Source: Lactobacillus sp.
Lineage (GTDB): Bacteria; Pseudomonadota; Alphaproteobacteria; RF32; CAG-239
Reading direction: 5' to 3'
Assembly: GCA_031263385.1 (NCBI GenBank)
Contig: JAISFX010000087.1
Location: 1-9,149 of the forward strand
Length of the DNA stretch: 9,149 nt
In this document: piece by piece, positions 5,223 to 9,149 of the stretch
How positions within the stretch are numbered: position 1 is the stretch's first letter
Layout of the letters: every line of letters starts with the position of its first letter
Program-made: the position numbers and the translations under genes
Notes under the pieces: model-generated
Databases searched by the model: none
Seen by the model: the letters and a program-made list of their open reading frames with translations, nothing else
What the model was told of the DNA's origin: nothing

Positions 5223-6329
5223 ATGAGTAATAAGCTTTTAACAAAAGAAGATGTATTAAAGCTCTCGCAGGATAAATCCGCCGAGATGCGCTCTAAGACT
5301 GCCCAAAAGCTTTCTGCATACTACAACAATCCTGATCTCAGCCAAAAAGAAATGAAACTGGCCGAAGACATTTTCCGCATAATGGTAGAAGATGTTGAGG
5401 TCAAAGTACGTGAGGTCTTGTCCGAAAGCCTCAAAAACAGTAAAGATATTCCCGAAGATATTGTAAACAAGCTTATTAATGACAAAGAAAGCGTTGCTAT
5501 ACCTTTCATCAAGCATTATCAAAACCTCACCAAAGAACTTATGTACGATATCTTAGATGCCCAAAATGTTGAAAAACAAAAAGCTGTAGCCCAGCGCAAA
5601 AATGTTTCTGAAGATGTTTCCGACTATATTGTCGATAAGTGCAATGAAGCCGTGATTGAAAGTCTGGTTTCTAACAGCACATCCAAAATCAAAGAGAAAA
5701 CCTTCAACAACATCGTTGATAAATTTCATAGCAACGAGAAAATAAAAGAAAAAATCGTATATCGCCCTGAAATCCCCGTTTCTGTGGCTGAGAAAATAGT
5801 TATTTACCTGTCTGATGAGCTGCAAAAAAAGCTTGTCACCAACCACAGCCTCCCTAATGATTTGGTCGTTGATATCGTTGAACAGGTTAAAGAGAAAAGT
5901 ACTCTTAAAATATCTGAAGAATTCAGCTCTGACACACAGGTAGAAGAACTTGTAAAAGAGCTTTATGACTCCAACAACCTGACCAGTTCATTGGTTGTTC
6001 GTTCAATTTGTATGGGTGATTTAAAGTTTTTTGAATACTCATTAGGCCTTTTATCAAGCTCCCCCATACTCGAGGTCAGAAAAATCCTTTTCAATACCCA
6101 AATAGACTTTATGGTAAGAAACCTGCTGCGTAAAGCATTTATCCCTAAGACCATGTTTCCTGCCGTATTCAGTGCACTTAAAGTTTTAAGAGAGATTAAC
6201 TTTGACTCAAAACTTCCCAATCGTAAGAACTTTGTTCATAAAGTTATTGAGCGCATATTATCTTATGAGAATGCCAGTGAAGAACTAAGCGAAGAAGACG
6301 TTAACTACTTAATTTCAAAAATAAGTTAG
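5223..6329 (+). CDS. DUF2336 family helical-repeat protein
   Basis: The 368-residue protein is soluble and has no signal peptide or membrane segment. It matches the alphaproteobacterial DUF2336 family (COG5330), whose members are built from HEAT-like helical repeats and have no established enzyme activity. Visible family features are the opening LSQDKSAEMRSKTAQKLSAYY, then VEVKVREVLSESLKN, INDKESVAIPFIKHY followed by LTKELMYDIL (about residues 86-112), AVAQRKNVSEDVSDYIVDKC, and further degenerate repeats such as VAEKIVIYLSDELQKKLV. The C-terminal third (from about 245) departs from the repeat pattern. The start has only a weak Shine-Dalgarno (AGG, 10 nt upstream), but residues follow the family from the first codons. 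It is separated by 10 nt from the HD-GYP gene, so the two are probably cotranscribed, and a role as a scaffold or regulator in the same signalling pathway is a reasonable inference. Confidence 0.83.
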   Translation: MSNKLLTKEDVLKLSQDKSAEMRSKTAQKLSAYYNNPDLSQKEMKLAEDIFRIMVEDVEVKVREVLSESLKNSKDIPEDIVNKLINDKESVAIPFIKHYQNLTKELMYDILDAQNVEKQKAVAQRKNVSEDVSDYIVDKCNEAVIESLVSNSTSKIKEKTFNNIVDKFHSNEKIKEKIVYRPEIPVSVAEKIVIYLSDELQKKLVTNHSLPNDLVVDIVEQVKEKSTLKISEEFSSDTQVEELVKELYDSNNLTSSLVVRSICMGDLKFFEYSLGLLSSSPILEVRKILFNTQIDFMVRNLLRKAFIPKTMFPAVFSALKVLREINFDSKLPNRKNFVHKVIERILSYENASEELSEEDVNYLISKIS

Positions 6330-6339
6330 GGCCGGTTTA

Positions 6340-8016
6340 ATGAATGGACAAGATACACTTAAGAACCTTTTAGAAATAAGTTCTCTCATACAAAAAGAGA
6401 CTGACCACGTTTCCATAGTATCCAGAGTTATAGACATTGCCCGTGAGGCCTGCAACGCTGAAGGCTGTTTCTTCTTCACCTTAAATGATGACTATTTTCT
6501 AAGTCTTGACTACACTTACAATAAAACCCTTGAGATTGACCGTAAAGGTTCTGACAACCTGTCCTTCTTTCCAACAATATTCCTTCCTGAAAGAAAGAAT
6601 AAAGAAAGCAAATCTCTTGCAGAAATCTGCGCCCTTAACGGAGAACTTATCTCAACCAAAAACATATACCTCGAGACCGATAAGGATATCTCTTTCTTTG
6701 AGACCTTTTACAAGGACAACTCTTACAGAACCATATCTGTGCTAACCATTCCTGTCTATTCAAGACGAGATGTCGTAATTGGCGTTGCTCAGTTTATTAA
6801 TGCTGAGGACAGTGGCGGACAAGTGACCGCTTTCTCACCAGAGGTTATTGAAACCACTCGCTCTGTATGTAATTTAGCTGGTTTAATCCTTGAAAACAGA
6901 AGCCTCCGCGAGGCTTACGTCCAATTGCTAGAATCATTTATTGAAGTTATTGCCCGTGCGATTGATGCCAAGTCTCCTTATACCGGAGCCCACTGTCAGC
7001 GCGTTCCCGTAATCACCAGATTACTGGCTACTGCGGCTGTTCAACAAGAGGAAGGACCTCTAAAAGAATTTGAGATGAGCACTCAGGACTGGTACAACCT
7101 CCACATTGCCTCATGGCTTCATGACTGCGGTAAAGTTACAACTCCTGAATACATTGTTGATAAAGCAACCAAGCTTGAGACCATTAACAACCGCATCCAC
7201 GAGATTCGCAACCGTTTTGAAATTATGCGCCGCGATGCCCACATAGAATATCTTAAAAAGCGTCTTAATAGCGCTGACACTCAAGAAAACCTTCAAGCCG
7301 AGTTTATCAATAAAATTAAGCAGCTTGAAGACGACTTTGACTTCATAGCCAAATGCAACATTGGCGACAAAGGCCTTAGTGACAAAGACATAGCCAGAGT
7401 TGAGAGCATTTCCAAGCTCCAGTTCACTCGTTACTTCAGCCGCCTTAAAGGGCTATCATGGGCAGAAAGAGACAATATCAAGAACAAAGAGCTTTATGAC
7501 AAACCAAGTATTGAAAACCTTCTCCAAAACAGAGAAGACCATATTTTCAACAACTACAACAATGGCGAGCTTTATAACCTCCAGATTAGAAACGGTACAA
7601 TCAACAAAGAAGAAAGAGAAAAAATTAACGAGCACATTGTCGTTACTATAGACATGTTAAAGGCTCTTCCTTTCCCTAAAGAACTTTCAAACGTTGTTGA
7701 ATATGCCGGAGCCCACCACGAGCGTATTGATGGTCGTGGCTACCCTAACAACCTCACCGGTGACCAAATGTCTATCCCTGCCAAAATCATGGCCATTGCA
7801 GACATCTTTGAGGCACTTACTGCTAATGACCGTCCATACAAAGAGCCTAAGAAACTCTCTGAGGTCTTAAGCATCATGAAACACATGAAGAACACCGGTC
7901 ATATAGACTCTGACTTATATGAAGTCTTTATCAAGAACAAAGTCTATATGGACTACGTCGAGCAATATGTCTCTCCTGAACAAATAGACGATATTAATCC
8001 GGAAAACTATCTATGA
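6340..8016 (+). CDS. GAF + HD-GYP domain protein, probable cyclic-di-GMP phosphodiesterase
   Basis: The 558-residue cytoplasmic protein has an N-terminal GAF-like sensory domain (about 1-190, ending VIGVAQFINAED and a helical linker) and a C-terminal HD-GYP domain. Catalytic landmarks are present: SPYTGAHCQRV with His218, LHDCGK with His261-Asp262 and Lys265, His432 in NEHIVVTIDML, His459-His460 and the signature HHERIDGRGYP (459-469), and Asp488 in IADIFEALTANDRPYK. All metal ligands of the family seem kept, so hydrolysis of cyclic-di-GMP to pGpG or GMP is expected. The distance from His261-Asp262 to His432 is about 170 residues where about 30 is usual. The extra segment (roughly 285-425) is charged and helical. 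I recall similar long HD-GYP variants in other proteobacteria, so this is probably a subfamily trait. The gene sits 10 nt after DUF2336 and its stop overlaps the next start (ATGA). Confidence 0.92.
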   Translation: MNGQDTLKNLLEISSLIQKETDHVSIVSRVIDIAREACNAEGCFFFTLNDDYFLSLDYTYNKTLEIDRKGSDNLSFFPTIFLPERKNKESKSLAEICALNGELISTKNIYLETDKDISFFETFYKDNSYRTISVLTIPVYSRRDVVIGVAQFINAEDSGGQVTAFSPEVIETTRSVCNLAGLILENRSLREAYVQLLESFIEVIARAIDAKSPYTGAHCQRVPVITRLLATAAVQQEEGPLKEFEMSTQDWYNLHIASWLHDCGKVTTPEYIVDKATKLETINNRIHEIRNRFEIMRRDAHIEYLKKRLNSADTQENLQAEFINKIKQLEDDFDFIAKCNIGDKGLSDKDIARVESISKLQFTRYFSRLKGLSWAERDNIKNKELYDKPSIENLLQNREDHIFNNYNNGELYNLQIRNGTINKEEREKINEHIVVTIDMLKALPFPKELSNVVEYAGAHHERIDGRGYPNNLTGDQMSIPAKIMAIADIFEALTANDRPYKEPKKLSEVLSIMKHMKNTGHIDSDLYEVFIKNKVYMDYVEQYVSPEQIDDINPENYL

Positions 8017-8714
8017 CCTTAGACGTTAAAAGCATTTTGACCAGAGCCAGAGTAATGGATAATTACTCTTACCTTTTGATTGATGAGAAAACCAAGCTCA
8101 GCGCTATTATAGACCCTTCAGAGGTCGCACCCATCGTTAAGGTTTGTAACGACCTCAGCATAAAGCCTGATTATGTCTTAAACACTCACCACCACTTTGA
8201 CCACACAGATGGCAACCTAGAGCTAAAAAAGCTTTATAACCTCAAGATTGTAGGCGCTGAGGACCGCATCCCCGGAATAGATATCAAAGTAAAAGACGGC
8301 GAGACATGGGCCCTAGGCGAAAGTATTGCACATATAATTGATGTAAGCGCCCATACACAAGGCCATATATTGTGGTATTTTAAAGATGACAAAATGCTTT
8401 TCACAGGAGACACCTTGTTCAACTTGTGTATTGGCGGGCTTTTCGAGGGAACCCCTCAAGAAATGTTTGAAGCCTTAAAAAAGATAAAATTATTACCTGA
8501 TGATGTCTCTTTCTACCCCGGACATGAATATACCATGCATGGTGTGGAAGATGCTCTAAGATATAATCCAAGCAAAGAACTGCTTGAATATGTAAAAAAT
8601 GCTGAATTAAGGTTAAGCAAGGGGCTTCCTGTCCACCCTACCAAACTTGGTATCGAGAAAAAAGTAAACCCATATCTGCAAGCTAATACTTTAGAAGAAT
8701 TCACCAGAACCTAA
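8013..8714 (+). CDS. gloB: Glyoxalase II-like hydrolase (metallo-beta-lactamase fold)
   Basis: The 233-residue protein has the dinuclear metal site of hydroxyacylglutathione hydrolase: THHHFDH with His59, His61, Asp63 and His64, then His114 in SAHTQGH, Asp133 in FTGDTLF and His171 in YPGHEYT. The glyoxalase II block LFEGTPQEMFEAL and the C-terminal KLGIEKKVNPYLQ also match, so GloB is a better assignment than a general lactamase-fold hydrolase. Known members cleave S-lactoylglutathione to lactate and glutathione in methylglyoxal detoxification. Two glutathione-holding features are absent: the usual CGR/CGK before LFEG reads IGG here, and the protein ends about 20 residues early, without the C-terminal R-x-x-K-D region. 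Substrate may therefore differ. The start overlaps the HD-GYP stop by four bases, implying coupled translation with a signalling gene, an uncommon partner. It is the last gene of the run. Confidence 0.88.
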   Translation: MTLDVKSILTRARVMDNYSYLLIDEKTKLSAIIDPSEVAPIVKVCNDLSIKPDYVLNTHHHFDHTDGNLELKKLYNLKIVGAEDRIPGIDIKVKDGETWALGESIAHIIDVSAHTQGHILWYFKDDKMLFTGDTLFNLCIGGLFEGTPQEMFEALKKIKLLPDDVSFYPGHEYTMHGVEDALRYNPSKELLEYVKNAELRLSKGLPVHPTKLGIEKKVNPYLQANTLEEFTRT

Positions 8715-8717
8715 CAA

Positions 8718-8739
8718 AATACCAAAATACAAAACCCTA
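8718..8739 (+). repeat. 22-bp direct repeat, left copy
   Basis: This copy starts four bases after the gloB stop. It begins AATACCAAAATAC and ends CCCTA, and is identical over all 22 bases to 8855-8876. The flanking bases differ, so the match is bounded. The two copies are 137 bp apart start to start. Confidence 0.9.
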
Positions 8740-8854
8740 ACATTAACAATCATCCAAGGTTTTGGAGTTTGAGAATAATGCGACGTTATTTTTAAGCGAC
8801 GTGTACTGTGTCAATCGCGAAGCGGCTGTACACGAGCGAGAAAATAACAAGCAG
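8740..8854. other. Repeat-bracketed non-coding segment between convergent genes
   Basis: This 115-bp segment between the two direct repeats holds no plausible gene. It has a G+C-richer core (about 8779-8840) than its surroundings, the heptamer GCGACGT twice (8780-8786 and 8796-8802), and the imperfect hairpin described at 8785-8848. A short inverted match also links GGTTTTG (8758-8764) with CAAAACC in both repeat copies. The arrangement could be a small mobile or dispersed element, or a relic of duplication. No transposase or terminator signal is present. Confidence 0.5.
8785..8848. repeat. Long imperfect hairpin with a GCGAAGC apex
   Basis: Outer arms GTTATTTT (8785-8792) and AAAATAAC (8841-8848) are perfect complements, and inner arms CGTGTAC (8800-8806) and GTACACG (8828-8834) are perfect too, separated by small internal loops of seven and six bases. 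At the apex lies GCGAAGC (8817-8823), a heptamer known to form an unusually stable single-stranded DNA mini-hairpin. Neither strand has a T-run after the structure, so a standard terminator is unlikely, although it could still stop or protect transcripts from either side. Confidence 0.7.
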
Positions 8855-8876
8855 AATACCAAAATACAAAACCCTA
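8855..8876 (+). repeat. 22-bp direct repeat, right copy
   Basis: This copy is identical to 8718-8739. Its last three bases (8874-8876) are the complement of the rodA stop codon TAG, so the repeat reaches exactly into the end of that gene. If the segment was inserted or duplicated here, the stop codon of rodA was kept or supplied by the repeat. Confidence 0.9.
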
Positions 8877-9149
8877 GTCTTTGCCAATATTTTGATGACG
8901 ATTAATATTAACCGATAAAAGTATGCCAAAAGAGGCCATTACCGAAAGCATAACGGTACCACCATAGGAAATCAAAGGCAGAGGTGCGCCCACAACAGGA
9001 ATTAGGCCTACCACCATAGCAATGTTTACAAAGATGTAGAGAAAGTAGTTTACTGTCAAACCAACAGCTACTACCTTACCAAAATAGCTAGCACTCTTCA
9101 TCGCAAAAGAGAAGCTATATGCCAGAATTAGTATATTGAGTACCACAAC
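8874..9149 (-). CDS. rodA: RodA peptidoglycan glycosyltransferase, C-terminal part (5' end outside window)
   Basis: The minus-strand frame is open from the right edge, so the GTG near 9146 is an internal valine codon. The 91 visible residues contain the SEDS-family signature GLIPVVGAPLPLISYGG; the PVVG-x-PLPL form is that of RodA, while FtsW usually has LPPTGLTLPL. Hydrophobic segments before it (VVLNILILAYSF and VNYFLYIFVNIAMVVG) and after it (VMLSVMASFGILLSVNI) fit the last membrane helices, and a short polar tail ends IGKD. RodA polymerises lipid II into glycan strands in the elongation complex together with PBP2 and MreB. The upstream part, with the catalytic aspartate, is outside the window. 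It converges on gloB. Its end lies inside the right copy of the 22-bp repeat, and no clear terminator follows it. Confidence 0.93.
   Translation of the reverse strand, partial: VVVLNILILAYSFSFAMKSASYFGKVVAVGLTVNYFLYIFVNIAMVVGLIPVVGAPLPLISYGGTVMLSVMASFGILLSVNINRHQNIGKD

Noticed and set aside
8785..8848. Integron attC-like site.
   Set aside because: The arms do not fit the R' core GTTRRRY or the R'' core RYYYAAC, and no integron integrase or cassette array is present.
8785..8848. Standard intrinsic terminator for gloB or rodA.
   Set aside because: No T-run follows the stem on either strand and the stem is interrupted by internal loops.
8718..8876. Start of a CRISPR array.
   Set aside because: Only two repeats, 115 bp apart, with a structured and non-spacer-like segment between them and no cas gene nearby.

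Overview
The window looks like a piece of the chromosome of an AT-rich alphaproteobacterium, probably an uncultured or host-associated one. The argument for this is the co-occurrence of a DUF2333 membrane protein, a DUF2336 helical-repeat protein, an Nfu_N-type iron-sulfur scaffold and a Bax-like periplasmic protein, together with the protein-level resemblance of the remaining genes. The lineage is an inference from family content remembered without a search. There is no phage gene, no transposase, no tRNA or rRNA and no CRISPR array.

Layout from left to right. (1) Positions 2-472, plus strand: the C-terminal quarter of the ribosome-associated GTPase TypA/BipA, closed by a hairpin terminator at 479-509 that can serve both strands. 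(2) Positions 532-933, minus strand: a 133-residue protein I do not recognise. It has its own near-consensus promoter (971-999) and a clear ribosome binding site. Its 3' untranslated region holds a perfect 13-nt complement of its own Shine-Dalgarno region. (3) From a divergent promoter (1043-1071), a tightly packed plus-strand run: murJ (lipid II flippase), a DUF2333 inner-membrane protein overlapping murJ by 47 nt, an Nfu-type Fe-S scaffold, and a Bax-like glucosaminidase-fold protein that has lost the expected catalytic glutamate. (4) After a 99-bp gap, a second compact plus-strand run: a DUF2336 protein, a GAF + HD-GYP cyclic-di-GMP phosphodiesterase with a large insertion in its catalytic domain, and a glyoxalase II-like metallo-beta-lactamase-fold hydrolase lacking residues normally used to hold glutathione. 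(5) Positions 8715-8873: a non-coding gap holding a 22-bp perfect direct repeat that brackets a segment with a long imperfect hairpin. (6) From the right edge, minus strand: the last 92 codons of rodA, converging on the previous gene.

The left run and rodA point to cell-wall building: MurJ supplies lipid II at the outer face of the inner membrane, RodA polymerises it, and the Bax-like protein may bind or once trimmed the product. The second run looks like a signalling unit built around cyclic-di-GMP turnover, with the DUF2336 protein as a possible partner. No complete novel system can be proven from the sequence. The best leads are the 5'/3' UTR complementarity around the unknown gene, the catalytically altered Bax-like protein, and the repeat-bracketed hairpin element next to rodA.
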